64,000 nt of DNA from Mycolicibacterium arenosum (lineage in GTDB: Bacteria > Actinomycetota > Actinomycetes > Mycobacteriales > Mycobacteriaceae), in assembly GCF_024320865.1 (NCBI RefSeq), contig NZ_JANDBD010000001.1, positions 434,001 through 498,000 of the forward strand, read 5' to 3'. The position numbers and the translations under genes were made by a program. The notes under the pieces were generated by a model. The model saw only the letters and a program-made list of their open reading frames with translations, had not been told where the DNA came from and searched no databases. Below, piece by piece: positions 35,869 through 45,931 of the stretch (positions are counted from its first letter, which is position 1; each line of letters starts with the position of its first letter).

Positions 35869-38253
35869 ATGCAGTTCGTGGGTACTACCGAGTCGCCGGA
35901 GGTCCGGCGTGACATTCTTCCCATCCCCGACGTCGCACCCAGCGGCTTGACAACATACGACGCCAAGGATCCGGACACCAGCTATCCCCCGATCAAGGAC
36001 GTACGCCCGCCTGCGACAGCGCCCAACGTCCTCGTCATCCTGCTCGACGACGTCGGCTTCGGCGCCAGCAGCGCTTTCGGCGGACCGTGTGCGACACCGA
36101 ACTTCGAGAAGTTGGCAGCGGGTGGGGTGAAGTACAACCGATTCCACACCACGGCCCTGTGCGCGCCGACGCGCCAGGCGCTGCTCACCGGCCGTAACCA
36201 TCACTCGGTGAGCATGGGCAATATCACCGAAACCGCCACCGCCGCGCCAGGTTACACCTCTGTGCTGCCCAACACCAAGGCTCCGCTGCCGCTGACGCTG
36301 AAGCTCAACGGCTACTCGACGGCGCAGTTCGGCAAGTGTCACGAGGTCCCGGTGTGGCAGACCAGTCAGGTGGGTCCGTTCACCGCGTGGCCCACCGGCG
36401 GCGGGGGGTTCGAGTACTTCTACGGCTTCATCGGCGGCGAGAACAACCAGTGGGACCCTGCGCTCTACGAGGGCACCACCCCGATCGAGCCGCCGAAGAC
36501 GCCGGCCGAGGGCTATCACCTGACCGAGGATCTCACCGACAAGGCGATCGTCTGGGCGCGCCAACAGAAGGCCCTGGCTCCCGACAAGCCGTTCTTCATG
36601 TACTACGCGCCGGGGGCGTGCCACGCTCCGCACCAGGTGCCGCAGGAGTGGATCGACAAGTACCGGGGAAAGTTCGCCCACGGCTGGGATCGCCAGCGGG
36701 AGATCACCTTCGAGCGACAGAAGGAACTGGGTGTCATCGGCCCCGACGCGGTCCTGACCCCTCGTGACCCCGAGATGACGGCCTGGGACGACATGGACCC
36801 TGCGTTGAAGCCGGTGCTGGAGCGCGAGATGGAGGTCTACGCCGCCTTCCTCGAGCACACCGACCACCACATCGGCCGGCTGATCGACTCGCTCGGACCG
36901 GTGCTCGACGACACGCTCGTCTTCTGCATCATCGGCGACAACGGAGCCTCGGCCGAGGGTACCGAGCAGGGCGCCTTCAACGAGATGGCCAACTTCAACG
37001 GGATGGCGGCGATCGAGACCCCGGAGTTCATGACATCCAAGATCGACGAGTTCGGCGGTGAACATTCCTATGGTCACTACGCAGTCGGTTGGGCCTGGGC
37101 GATGGACACGCCCTACCAGTGGACCAAGCAGGTGGCCTCGCACTGGGGTGGCACCCGCAACGGGACGATCGTTCACTGGCCCAAGGGAATCAAGGAGAAG
37201 GGCGGCCACCGCAATCAGTTCAGCCACGTCATCGACATAGCGCCCACCGTGTTGGAGGCCGCCAACATCCCTGCGCCCACCCTGGTGAACGGCGTGCTGC
37301 AGAGCCCCTATGAAGGGACCAGCATGCTGTACTCCTTCAACGACCCCGAAGCCGCTGAGCGACACACCACGCAGTACTTCGAAATGTTCTGCAATAGAGG
37401 CATTTACCACAAGGGCTGGAGTGCGGTGACCAAGCACCGCACGCCGTGGGCGATGAGCGGCCAGGCCATGCCGGCCTTCGACGACGATGTCTGGGAGCTC
37501 TACGACGGCAACTCCGACTGGACCCAGGCCAACGATCTGGCCAAGGAACATCCTCAGAAGTTGCACGAGTTGCAACGGCTCTGGCTGATCGAAGCAGTCA
37601 AGTACAACGTGCTACCCCTCGACGATCGCCAGATCGAGCGCATCAACCCCGATACCGCCGGCCGGCCGTCGTTGATCAAGGGCAACAGCCAGATGCTGTA
37701 CGAGGGTATGGGGCGGCTGTCGGAGAACAGCGTGGTGAACATCAAGAACAAGTCGTTCGCCGTCACGTCGGAAGTAGACGTCCCCGCAGACGGCGCCGAG
37801 GGCGTGATCATCGCTCAGGGCGGCAGATTCGGGGGGTGGAGCCTGTATGCCAAGGACGGTCGAGCCAGGTTCTGCTACAACGTGCTCGGTATCACGTCGT
37901 TCACCATCGAGGCCGACAACGCCATTCCTCTCGGCACGGCCCAGGTGCGCATGGAGTTCGGCTACGACGGCGGCGGCGTGGGTAAGGGCGGTGACGTCAC
38001 GCTCTACTACGACGGCACCGAGGTGGGTCGGGGCCGCGTCGAGCAGACGCAGGGATTCATCTTCTCGGCCGACGAAACCACCGATGTCGGTTACGAATCC
38101 GGCACCACGGTCACCTCGGACTACACCGCGCACACCAGTCGGTTCACCGGGAAGGTCAACTGGGTGCGCATCGACCTCGGTGACGACGCCGTCGACGCCG
38201 ACCACTATCTCGACCCGCACGAACGCTTCCGCATCGCGATCGCGCGGCAGTAG
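35869..38253 (+). CDS. arylsulfatase, formylglycine-dependent
   Basis: A 794-residue type I sulfatase. Metal-binding Asp60-Asp61 are in VILLDDVGFG, the sulfatase signature CAPTRQALLTGR puts the formylglycine precursor at Cys98, and GKCHEVP and IGDNGASAEG carry further active-site residues. The C-terminal ~200 residues look like a beta-sandwich. No export signal is seen at this start, so it may be cytosolic. ATG 35785 is in frame but adds a basic non-homologous stretch. It lies between genes that are neighbours in M. tuberculosis (Rv1254 and Rv1255c), so it was probably inserted. Cys98 needs a formylglycine-generating enzyme, not seen here. Confidence 0.9.
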   Translation: MQFVGTTESPEVRRDILPIPDVAPSGLTTYDAKDPDTSYPPIKDVRPPATAPNVLVILLDDVGFGASSAFGGPCATPNFEKLAAGGVKYNRFHTTALCAPTRQALLTGRNHHSVSMGNITETATAAPGYTSVLPNTKAPLPLTLKLNGYSTAQFGKCHEVPVWQTSQVGPFTAWPTGGGGFEYFYGFIGGENNQWDPALYEGTTPIEPPKTPAEGYHLTEDLTDKAIVWARQQKALAPDKPFFMYYAPGACHAPHQVPQEWIDKYRGKFAHGWDRQREITFERQKELGVIGPDAVLTPRDPEMTAWDDMDPALKPVLEREMEVYAAFLEHTDHHIGRLIDSLGPVLDDTLVFCIIGDNGASAEGTEQGAFNEMANFNGMAAIETPEFMTSKIDEFGGEHSYGHYAVGWAWAMDTPYQWTKQVASHWGGTRNGTIVHWPKGIKEKGGHRNQFSHVIDIAPTVLEAANIPAPTLVNGVLQSPYEGTSMLYSFNDPEAAERHTTQYFEMFCNRGIYHKGWSAVTKHRTPWAMSGQAMPAFDDDVWELYDGNSDWTQANDLAKEHPQKLHELQRLWLIEAVKYNVLPLDDRQIERINPDTAGRPSLIKGNSQMLYEGMGRLSENSVVNIKNKSFAVTSEVDVPADGAEGVIIAQGGRFGGWSLYAKDGRARFCYNVLGITSFTIEADNAIPLGTAQVRMEFGYDGGGVGKGGDVTLYYDGTEVGRGRVEQTQGFIFSADETTDVGYESGTTVTSDYTAHTSRFTGKVNWVRIDLGDDAVDADHYLDPHERFRIAIARQ

Positions 38254-38817
38254 TCAGCGGGCCGCCGGCGACATCAGCGGTAAGACGAACTCCTCCAGCA
38301 TGGCGCGTTCGTCGCCGGCGTCGTGGCCGGGAAACGTCAGCAGCGAGATCAGCACGCGCACAAGCCATCGCGCGAGCCTCTCGACATCGGACATGCCGAG
38401 TGCCCGCAGATAGGCCTCGGTGAGGCCGCGAATCACCTCGGAGCGTTCGGCCATCTCGCCGCCGATCGGTCGTTGCGACGGTGCGAACCACGAGGACAGT
38501 GCCGGGCTCTCCCGCACCAGTCGCAGCGACTCGACGATGCCGTCGATCAGGCGGACGGCCGACGGGGCGGCGGCGTCCAACCGCTCCCCGAGGCCGCTGA
38601 ACACCCGGTACGCCTCGCGGTGCACGTACGCCGTGTACAGCGCGTCGCGGTTCTCGAAGTACCGGTACAGGGTCGCGCGCGAACAGCCTGCGGCCCTGGC
38701 GATCTCGTTCATCCCGACGGTCGCGGCGTCGTGAGTGGCGAACAGCTTCTCGGCGGCGTCGAGGATGCGGTCGGCCGCCACCTCCACGCGGCGTTCGGCT
38801 AGCCAGTCGCCGGCCAT
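38254..38817 (-). CDS. TetR-family regulator (Rv1255c-like)
   Basis: A 187-residue repressor. The N-terminal helix-turn-helix spans about 15-60 (AADRILDAAEKLF; MNEIARAAGCSRATLYRYF), and the C-terminal ligand domain is diverse. It starts 1 nt inside the stop of the cyp130-like gene (TGATG), so the two are translated together and it probably controls that P450. It abuts the arylsulfatase stop with no gap, in convergent orientation. Confidence 0.9.
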   Translation of the reverse strand: MAGDWLAERRVEVAADRILDAAEKLFATHDAATVGMNEIARAAGCSRATLYRYFENRDALYTAYVHREAYRVFSGLGERLDAAAPSAVRLIDGIVESLRLVRESPALSSWFAPSQRPIGGEMAERSEVIRGLTEAYLRALGMSDVERLARWLVRVLISLLTFPGHDAGDERAMLEEFVLPLMSPAAR

Positions 38818-40061
38818 CAGGTGACGTGGAACGGGATCGACAGCGGCCGCCGCACGTAACCGCCGCCGGCCCAGACGATCCGGTCCTCGTCGACGGTGAA
38901 GTTCGGGATGCGCGTCACCAGTTCCTCGAGCGCGACGCGCGACTGCATGCGCGCCGCGGCGGCACCAAGGCAGTGGTGGGCCCCGTGGCTGAACGTCAGA
39001 ATGTTGCGCGGCTTCCTGGTGACGTCGAGTTCGCCTGCGTCGTCGCCGAATTGGCGCTCATCGCGGTTGCCGGACCCGTAGAGCAACATCGCCCTTCTGC
39101 CCTCGGGGATCGTGGTGCCCTCGATCGTGACGTCGCGGGTGACGGTGCGGCCGAGCATCTGCACGGGGGAGGTGAGCCGGAGGAACTCGTCGACGGCGTC
39201 GCCGATCAGATTCGGGTTACCCGCCAGGAGCTCGCGCTGATCCGGCCGTTGGTGCAGCAGTTGCACCGAGCCACCGAGCATTCCGGTGGTGGTGTCGTTG
39301 CCGCCGGTGACCATCGTGAACGTGAATGCCAGAATCGACAGCACGCCCGCGATGTCGCCGTCGGCACCGACGCCCGCTGCCACGAGGTGCGACACCGTGT
39401 CGTCCTCGGGTTCGGTCCTGCGCTTCTCGATCAGGGCGGTGAAGTAGGCCATCATTCCGCCGAGCGCGTCGCCGAGGGTCTCAAGCGCGCCGCCGATCCC
39501 ACCCTCCGCGGTGTTCGCCGCCACGATCGCCTCGGTCCAGCCGTCGAATTGATCGCGGTCCTCCTCGGGCACGCCGAGGTAGTGCGCCACCACCATCGAC
39601 GGCAGCGGCTTGAACAGTTCGGCGACGATGTCGCCGCCGCCGTCGGCGTGCAGTCGCTCGATCCTCTCCCGCACGTACTGCCGGACCTTCGGTTCGACGG
39701 CCTCGACCTGCCGAGGGGTGAAGCCGCGCGACACCAACCTGCGGAACTCGGTGTGCACGGGTGGGTCCTGCATCACCATCGGCGGGTTGTCAGCCAGGCC
39801 GATGAGCTCCAACTCGCCGTAATTCACGGTCAGCCCCTGCGCCGACGAGAAGGTCTCGTGGTCACGGGCGGCGGTGAAGATGTCGGCGTGCCTGCTGAGC
39901 ACGTAGTAGTCGTGCTCGGGGTTGTCCGGGACGACGTGGTGGACGGGATCGTGATCGCGAAGCGCCCGGTACATCGGCCACGGGTTGGGCCAGGTCGCGG
40001 GGGTGGCGAGCGCGAACCGAGCGGGTGGAACCTCGGACCCTTGAGACAACACGGCTGTCAT
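38817..40061 (-). CDS. cyp130: cytochrome P450 (CYP130-like)
   Basis: A 414-residue soluble P450. The haem ligand is Cys364 in FSHGAHHCLGAAAARM. The I-helix oxygen-binding motif is VTGGNDTTTG. It sits beside a TetR gene exactly as CYP130 (Rv1256c) does. CYP130 binds azoles and can N-demethylate dextromethorphan-like molecules; its natural substrate is not established. The gene is divergent from irtA and the IdeR box lies between them. The family assignment rests on context and length, so cyp130 is likely rather than proven. Confidence 0.87.
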   Translation of the reverse strand: MTAVLSQGSEVPPARFALATPATWPNPWPMYRALRDHDPVHHVVPDNPEHDYYVLSRHADIFTAARDHETFSSAQGLTVNYGELELIGLADNPPMVMQDPPVHTEFRRLVSRGFTPRQVEAVEPKVRQYVRERIERLHADGGGDIVAELFKPLPSMVVAHYLGVPEEDRDQFDGWTEAIVAANTAEGGIGGALETLGDALGGMMAYFTALIEKRRTEPEDDTVSHLVAAGVGADGDIAGVLSILAFTFTMVTGGNDTTTGMLGGSVQLLHQRPDQRELLAGNPNLIGDAVDEFLRLTSPVQMLGRTVTRDVTIEGTTIPEGRRAMLLYGSGNRDERQFGDDAGELDVTRKPRNILTFSHGAHHCLGAAAARMQSRVALEELVTRIPNFTVDEDRIVWAGGGYVRRPLSIPFHVT

Positions 40062-40118
40062 GTCTTATGAGTACGACAGTGCACGACGTATGTCAACCAC
40101 CGAGGCCGGTTCTGCAAA

Positions 40119-40137
40119 GCCGGTAAGGCTAGCCTTA
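40119..40137. promoter_or_regulatory. IdeR box of the irtAB operon
   Basis: The 19-mer ends in the perfect palindrome TAAGGCTAGCCTTA (40124-40137). Over 16 positions it matches the IdeR consensus GGTWAGSCTWACCTWA at all but one. It lies 26 nt before the irtA start, after the AGGCT-rich promoter region. Confidence 0.8.
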
Positions 40138-40162
40138 GTCTGACGGCGAAAGGAGAGGGTCG

Positions 40163-42727
40163 ATGGCTCGCGGTTTCCAGGGCGTCATGATGCGCGGTTT
40201 CGGCGCGCGCGACCACGAGGTGACGGTGCTGGGCACCGAGTGGCTGGCACCGCACCTCCTGCGCATCCGCATGGTGTCGCCGACGGTGTTCGAGGACGCG
40301 GTGGCCGAACCCACGTCGTGGCTGCGGTTCTGGTTCCCCGACCCCCGAGGCACCGACACCGAGTTCCAGCGCGCCTACACGATCTCCGAGGCCGACACCG
40401 AGACCGGGCGCTTCGCCATCGACGTCGTGCTGCACGAGCCAGCGGGCCCGGCGTCGACGTGGGCCAGGACGGTCGAACCCGGCGCGACGATCGCCGCGAT
40501 GTCGATGGGGTCCAAGGGGTTCACCGTCGCCGCCGACCCCGCCGACCGGCCCGTCGGCTACCTGCTGATCGGCGACGCCGCCTCCACCCCGGCGATCAAC
40601 GGCATCATCGGCGTCGTCCCACGAGACATTCCCGTCGAGGTCTACCTCGAGCAGCACGGCGCCGACGATCTGCTGATCCCGCTGGCCGAGCATCCGCGGC
40701 TGACCGTGCACCGCGTCCCGCGTGAGGGCGCGACGTCGCTCGCCGCCGCGATCGAAACGCGCGACTGGTCGGACTGGCACGCGTGGGCGGGGCCCGAAGC
40801 CGGTGCGCTGAAACACCTCCGCACGCGGCTACGCGACGAGTTCGGCTTCCCCAAGCAGGAGATCCACGCGCAGGCCTACTGGACCGAGGGCCGCGCCATG
40901 GGCACCAAGCGCGGTGACGAGCCCGTCCCATCCGCCGCGCCGTCGCCGAAGCCCGCACCCGCCGCTGCACCCGCCGCCGACCCGGTGCGCGGCACCTGGC
41001 GAGCCCAGGCGGCCGGTCGGCTGCTGGCGCCACTGAAGACGCCGCTGCTGATCTCCGGCGTGCTGCAGGCACTTCTCACGCTGATCCAGTTGGTTCCCTT
41101 CGTCCTCCTCGTCGAACTGGTCCGACTGCTGCTGTCGGGTGCGGACTCCGACCGACTGTGGACACTGGGCCTCGCCGCGGTGACGCTGCTCGGGATCGGC
41201 ACCGCGCTCGGGGCCGCGCTCACCCTGTGGCTGCACTGGGTCGACGCACGTTTCGCGCGTGACCTGCGCGGTCGGCTGCTGTCGAAGCTGGCGCGGCTCC
41301 CGCTGGGCTGGTTCACGGCGCGCGGTTCGGGGTCGATCAAGCAACTGGTGCAGGACGACACCCTGGCGCTGCACTACCTGGTGACCCACGCGATTCCCGA
41401 CGCGGTCGCCGCCGTGATCGCACCCGTGGCGGTACTCGTCTACCTGTTCGTCGTCGACTGGCGCATCGCGCTGGCGCTGTTCGTCCCCGTGCTGGCCTAC
41501 CTGATCCTCATGTCGGTCATGACGATTCAGTCCGGCACCAAGATCGTGCAGGCGCCGCGCTGGGCCGAGCGCATGGGCGGCGAGGCGGGCGCCTACCTCG
41601 AGGGCCAGCCCGTCGTGCGCGTGTTCGGCGGTGCGGCGGCGTCTGGCTTCCGGCGCGGGCTCGACGGCTACATCGACTTCCTAGTGTCCTGGCAGCGCCC
41701 CTTCGTCGGCAAGAAGACGCTCATGGATCTGGTCACCAGACCCGCCACGTTCCTCTGGCTGATCGCGGTGGTGGGCACTCCGCTGGTCGTCGGCGATGCG
41801 ATGGATCCGGTGAATCTGCTGCCGTTCCTGTTGCTGGGCACCACCTTCGGTGCCCGCCTGCTCGGCATCGGGTACGGCCTCGGCGGGATTCAGGCGGGCA
41901 TGCTGGCCGCGCGCCGTGTGCAGACCGCGCTCGACGACACCGAGCTCGAGGTACGCGACGGCACGCCGGGAAAGGGCGATCACACCGTCGTGTTCGACGG
42001 CGTCAGCTTCGGCTACCGGCCGGAAGTGACTGTCATCAAGGATGTTTCGCTGACGTTGCGGCCGGGAACCATGACCGCCCTGGTCGGTCCGTCGGGATCG
42101 GGCAAGTCGACGCTGGCGGCACTGCTGGCCAGATTCCACGACGTGGGGGAGGGAGCGATCCGGATCGGCGGCGACGATATCCGCACCCTCACCGCCGACG
42201 AGCTCTACCGCCGGGTCGGTTTCGTGCTGCAGGACACCCAACTGGTGCACGGCACCGTCGCCGAGAACATCGCGCTCGCCGAACCGGACGCCGACGTCGA
42301 GAGCATTCGCGCAGCGGCGCGCGACGCGCAGATCCACGACCGCATCGAGCGCATGCCCGCCGGGTACGACACCGTGCTCGGCGACGGAGCAGGCCTGTCC
42401 GGCGGCGAGCGGCAGCGTGTCACCATCGCCCGAGCGATCCTCGCCGACACCCCCGTGCTGATCCTCGACGAAGCCACCGCGTTCGCCGACCCGGAGTCGG
42501 AATACCTCGTCCAGCAGGCACTGAACCGACTCACGCGCGACCGCACCGTGCTCGTCATCGCCCATCGCCTGCACACGATCACCCACGCCGACCGGATCGT
42601 GGTGCTCGACGACGGCGCGATCGTCGAAACCGGCACGCACGACGAACTCCTCGCGGCTGGTGGGCGTTACCGCACACTGTGGGAGTCCGGGCAGCCGGCG
42701 CCTGCCGGAGCCGAGGCGAGCCGATGA
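40163..42727 (+). CDS. irtA: mycobactin importer/ferric-siderophore reductase subunit A
   Basis: An 854-residue ABC half-transporter with an N-terminal siderophore-interacting FAD reductase domain (about 1-245; FAD motif [10 protein letters not shown]) that releases iron as Fe2+. A Pro/Ala linker, six helices and a nucleotide-binding domain follow (Walker [10 protein letters not shown] near 645, [16 protein letters not shown]). The layout and length match IrtA (Rv1348). AAAGGAG precedes ATG 40163, and an IdeR box lies upstream. It overlaps irtB by 4 nt (ATGA). Confidence 0.95.
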   Translation: MARGFQGVMMRGFGARDHEVTVLGTEWLAPHLLRIRMVSPTVFEDAVAEPTSWLRFWFPDPRGTDTEFQRAYTISEADTETGRFAIDVVLHEPAGPASTWARTVEPGATIAAMSMGSKGFTVAADPADRPVGYLLIGDAASTPAINGIIGVVPRDIPVEVYLEQHGADDLLIPLAEHPRLTVHRVPREGATSLAAAIETRDWSDWHAWAGPEAGALKHLRTRLRDEFGFPKQEIHAQAYWTEGRAMGTKRGDEPVPSAAPSPKPAPAAAPAADPVRGTWRAQAAGRLLAPLKTPLLISGVLQALLTLIQLVPFVLLVELVRLLLSGADSDRLWTLGLAAVTLLGIGTALGAALTLWLHWVDARFARDLRGRLLSKLARLPLGWFTARGSGSIKQLVQDDTLALHYLVTHAIPDAVAAVIAPVAVLVYLFVVDWRIALALFVPVLAYLILMSVMTIQSGTKIVQAPRWAERMGGEAGAYLEGQPVVRVFGGAAASGFRRGLDGYIDFLVSWQRPFVGKKTLMDLVTRPATFLWLIAVVGTPLVVGDAMDPVNLLPFLLLGTTFGARLLGIGYGLGGIQAGMLAARRVQTALDDTELEVRDGTPGKGDHTVVFDGVSFGYRPEVTVIKDVSLTLRPGTMTALVGPSGSGKSTLAALLARFHDVGEGAIRIGGDDIRTLTADELYRRVGFVLQDTQLVHGTVAENIALAEPDADVESIRAAARDAQIHDRIERMPAGYDTVLGDGAGLSGGERQRVTIARAILADTPVLILDEATAFADPESEYLVQQALNRLTRDRTVLVIAHRLHTITHADRIVVLDDGAIVETGTHDELLAAGGRYRTLWESGQPAPAGAEASR

Positions 42728-44457
42728 TCCGCACGCTGCTGGCGCTGATTCCCGCCGATCGCCGCGGCACTGTCGTGGCGTACGCCGCCCTCACCGTCGT
42801 GTCGGTCCTGCTGAGGGCGGCGGGCACGGTGCTGCTGGTGCCGTTGGTGGCGGCCCTGTTCGGCGCCACCCCGGCCGACGCGTGGGTCTGGCTGGGCTGG
42901 CTGACGACGGTGACCGTCCTCGGCTGGGCCGTCGACTTCATCTGCGCACGAATGGGTTTCGACATCGGATTCGCCGTGCTCGACCGCACGCAGCACGACG
43001 TCGCGGACCGCCTGCCCGACATCCGCCTCGACTGGTTGACGAGCGAGAACACCGCCACCTCGCGGCAGGCCATCGCCGCGACCGGCCCCGAACTGGTCGG
43101 CTTGGTCGTGAACCTGCTGACGCCGTTGCTCGGGGCGATCCTGCTGCCCGCCGCGATCGCCTGCGCACTGGTGGCGGTGTCGGCGCCGCTGGGGCTGGCC
43201 GCCCTCGGCGGGGTGGTGGTGCTGCTCGGCGCACTCTGGCTATCCGGGCGTCTCGCCAGATCAGCGGATACCGTTGCGGGACAAGTGAACACGGCGCTCA
43301 CCGAGCGGATCATCGAGTTCGCGCGCACGCAACAGGCGTTGCGCGGTGCCCGTCGCGTCGAGCCCGCCCGCAGCCTCGTCGGGACCGCGCTCGACGCGCA
43401 GCACGGTGCGCATCTGCGGCTGTTGCTCGTGCAGGTACCGGGCCAGCTGCTGTTCAGCATCGCCAGCCAGGTCGCGCTGCTGGGGTTCGCCGGGATGGCC
43501 ACGTGGCTCGTGGTGCGCGGTGAGTTGGGCGTCCCGGAGGCCGTCGCGCTCATCGTTGTGATCGTTCGTTACCTCGAGCCGTTCTCAGCGCTCAGTGAGC
43601 TCGCCCCGGCGATCGAGTCGACCCGGCGGACGCTCGCCGGGATTCGGACCGTGCTCGACGCGCCGACGCTGGCCGCGGGGGCCGCCGAGGTGTCCGCCGG
43701 CACGCCGCCGCGGATCGAGTTCGACGACGTCGGGTTCGGCTACGGCGCCGACAGCGCGGGCGTCCTCAGCGGTGTCGGCTTCACGCTGGAGCCCGGCACC
43801 ACCACCGCGATCGTGGGGCCGTCGGGGTCGGGCAAGAGCACGATTCTCGGGCTGCTGGCCGGACTGCACCAGCCGGCGCGCGGTCGTGTCCTGTTCGACG
43901 GCGTCGACGTCGCGACGCTGAGTCCCGCCGCCCGGCGCGCCCTCACCAGCGTCGTGTTCCAGCACCCCTACCTGTTCGACGGCACGCTGCGCGACAACGT
44001 CCTGGTCGGCGACCCCGAGGCGGACACCGACACGCTGTCCGCCGCGATGCGGCTGGCCAGGGTCGACGAGGTCATCGGCCGGCTACCCGACGGGGATCAG
44101 TCGGTCGTCGGCGAGGCGGGCACCGCCCTGTCCGGCGGCGAGCGGCAGCGCGTCAGCATCGCGCGCGCACTGGTGAAGCCGGCTCCGGTACTGCTGGTCG
44201 ACGAGGCCACCAGCGCGCTGGACACCGAGAACGAGGCCGCCGTCGTCGACGCGCTGATCGCCGATCCGCGTCCGCGCACCCGCGTCATCGTCGCGCACCG
44301 GCTGGCGAGCATCAGGCACGCCGACCGCGTGCTGTTCCTGGACGAGGGCCGCATCGTGGAGGACGGCGCTATCGACGACCTGCTCGCAGCGGGTGGGCGG
44401 TTCGCCGAGTTCTGGAATCAGCAGCGCGCCGCCGCCGACTGGCAACTCGCCACCTGA
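42724..44457 (+). CDS. irtB: mycobactin importer subunit B
   Basis: A 577-residue ABC exporter-fold half-transporter pairing with IrtA to import carboxymycobactin iron. Six hydrophobic helices (1-300) precede the nucleotide-binding domain (Walker [10 protein letters not shown] near 383, [11 protein letters not shown]-loop, [16 protein letters not shown]). The length matches Rv1349. It starts inside the irtA stop codon. The 82 bases to the convergent FAD oxidase show no clear hairpin. Confidence 0.95.
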   Translation: MIRTLLALIPADRRGTVVAYAALTVVSVLLRAAGTVLLVPLVAALFGATPADAWVWLGWLTTVTVLGWAVDFICARMGFDIGFAVLDRTQHDVADRLPDIRLDWLTSENTATSRQAIAATGPELVGLVVNLLTPLLGAILLPAAIACALVAVSAPLGLAALGGVVVLLGALWLSGRLARSADTVAGQVNTALTERIIEFARTQQALRGARRVEPARSLVGTALDAQHGAHLRLLLVQVPGQLLFSIASQVALLGFAGMATWLVVRGELGVPEAVALIVVIVRYLEPFSALSELAPAIESTRRTLAGIRTVLDAPTLAAGAAEVSAGTPPRIEFDDVGFGYGADSAGVLSGVGFTLEPGTTTAIVGPSGSGKSTILGLLAGLHQPARGRVLFDGVDVATLSPAARRALTSVVFQHPYLFDGTLRDNVLVGDPEADTDTLSAAMRLARVDEVIGRLPDGDQSVVGEAGTALSGGERQRVSIARALVKPAPVLLVDEATSALDTENEAAVVDALIADPRPRTRVIVAHRLASIRHADRVLFLDEGRIVEDGAIDDLLAAGGRFAEFWNQQRAAADWQLAT

Positions 44458-44539
44458 TTTCCGCCGGAATAGTAATCCTGGCTGTCAGTACGCCCGGGTG
44501 ACGACCATGGCTTCACATGCGGCGACCGCCACTGCCGGG

Positions 44540-45931
44540 TTAGATGGCGGCGCCGGGATTGAGGATGTTGTCCGGATCCAGCGCCGTCTTGATGCGACGG
44601 TTCAGCTCCATCGCCTCGGGTCCGAGATAGCCGGCCAACCACGGCCGCTTCAGTCGGCCGACGCCGTGCTCACCGGTGATCGTGCCGCCCAATCCGACTG
44701 CGAGGTCCATGATCTCGCCGAACGCGGTGTGGGCCCGAGCGGTCTCATCGGCGTTGGTCGGATCGAACACGATCAGCGGGTGGGTGTTGCCGTCGCCCGC
44801 GTGCGCGATCACCGAGATCAGCAGGCCGTGCTGAGCGGCGAGCTTCTCGACACCGGACACCAGGTCCGCCAGCGCGGGCAGCGGCACGCCGACGTCCTCC
44901 AGCAACAGTGACCCCTTTGCCTCGACGGCGGGGATCGCGAAGCGGCGCGCGGCGACGAACGCCTCGCCCTCCTCGGGATCGTCGGTCGAGAACACCTCCG
45001 TCGCACCGTGTTCGGTGAAGACCCTCGCCATGAACTCGGCGTCCTGCGCTCCCGCGGGGCCGCGGTCGTCCGACGCCGCGACCATCATCGCGGCGGCGTT
45101 GCGATCAAGACCCATCTTCAGCTTGTCCTCGACGGCGTTGATGGCGGTGGCGTCCATGAACTCGAGCATCGACGGCCGGATCTTCCCGGTGATCTCGACG
45201 ACGGCGTCGGCGGCGGCGGCCACGTCGGCGAACGACGCGACCACCGTGCAGCCGCGGTGCTGAGCGGGCAGCAGCTTCAGCGTCACCTCGGTGACGATGC
45301 CGAGGGTGCCCTCACTGCCGACGAACAGCTTCGTCAGGCTCAGTCCCGCAACGTCTTTCAAGCGCGGTCCACCGAGTCGCACCGCGGTCCCGTCGGCCAG
45401 CACCACCTGCATGCCCAGTACGTAGTCGGTCGTGACGCCGTATTTGACGCAGCACAGCCCACCGGCGTTGGTGGCGATGTTGCCGCCGATGCTGCAGATC
45501 TCGAATGACGACGGGTCGGGCGGATACCAGAGGCCGTGCTCCGCGACGGCCTTCTTCACCTCGGCGTTGAAGAGGCCGGGTTGGGTGACGGCGGTGCGGG
45601 TCACCGGGTCGACGGTGATGTCGCGCATCCGCTCGGTCGACAGCACGATGCCGCCGTCGAGTGCGGTCGCGCCACCGGACAGGCCGGTACCGGCGCCGCG
45701 CGGGACGACAGCGACGTGGTGCGCCGTCGCCCACCGCATGACGGTCTGCACCTCTTCGGTGCGTTGCGGTCGGACGACCGCCAGCGGGGTGCCCGCGTCG
45801 GGGTCGGCGGCGCGGTCCCACCGGTAGGACTCCAGAATGTCCGGGTCGACGACCACGGTGCCGTCGGGAAGTTCGGCGATCAGCTCAGCGAGCACGTTTG
45901 CGACCACCCCGTCGATGCTACGAGGTGTCAT
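44540..45931 (-). CDS. FAD-linked oxidase, D-lactate dehydrogenase/GlcD type
   Basis: A 463-residue flavoprotein. The FAD-binding domain has VPRGAGTGLSGGA, GGNIATNAGGLCCVKYGVT and GSEGTLGIVTEV. The C-terminal cap has IAHAGDGNTHPL and GTITGEHGVGRLKRPW. These are the features of GlcD and D-lactate dehydrogenases. ATG 45931 overlaps the stop of the lactate permease gene (ATGA), which makes D-lactate or glycolate oxidation the best reading. Electrons probably go to menaquinone. It is a paralogue of the enzyme at 27392. Confidence 0.88.
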   Translation of the reverse strand: MTPRSIDGVVANVLAELIAELPDGTVVVDPDILESYRWDRAADPDAGTPLAVVRPQRTEEVQTVMRWATAHHVAVVPRGAGTGLSGGATALDGGIVLSTERMRDITVDPVTRTAVTQPGLFNAEVKKAVAEHGLWYPPDPSSFEICSIGGNIATNAGGLCCVKYGVTTDYVLGMQVVLADGTAVRLGGPRLKDVAGLSLTKLFVGSEGTLGIVTEVTLKLLPAQHRGCTVVASFADVAAAADAVVEITGKIRPSMLEFMDATAINAVEDKLKMGLDRNAAAMMVAASDDRGPAGAQDAEFMARVFTEHGATEVFSTDDPEEGEAFVAARRFAIPAVEAKGSLLLEDVGVPLPALADLVSGVEKLAAQHGLLISVIAHAGDGNTHPLIVFDPTNADETARAHTAFGEIMDLAVGLGGTITGEHGVGRLKRPWLAGYLGPEAMELNRRIKTALDPDNILNPGAAI

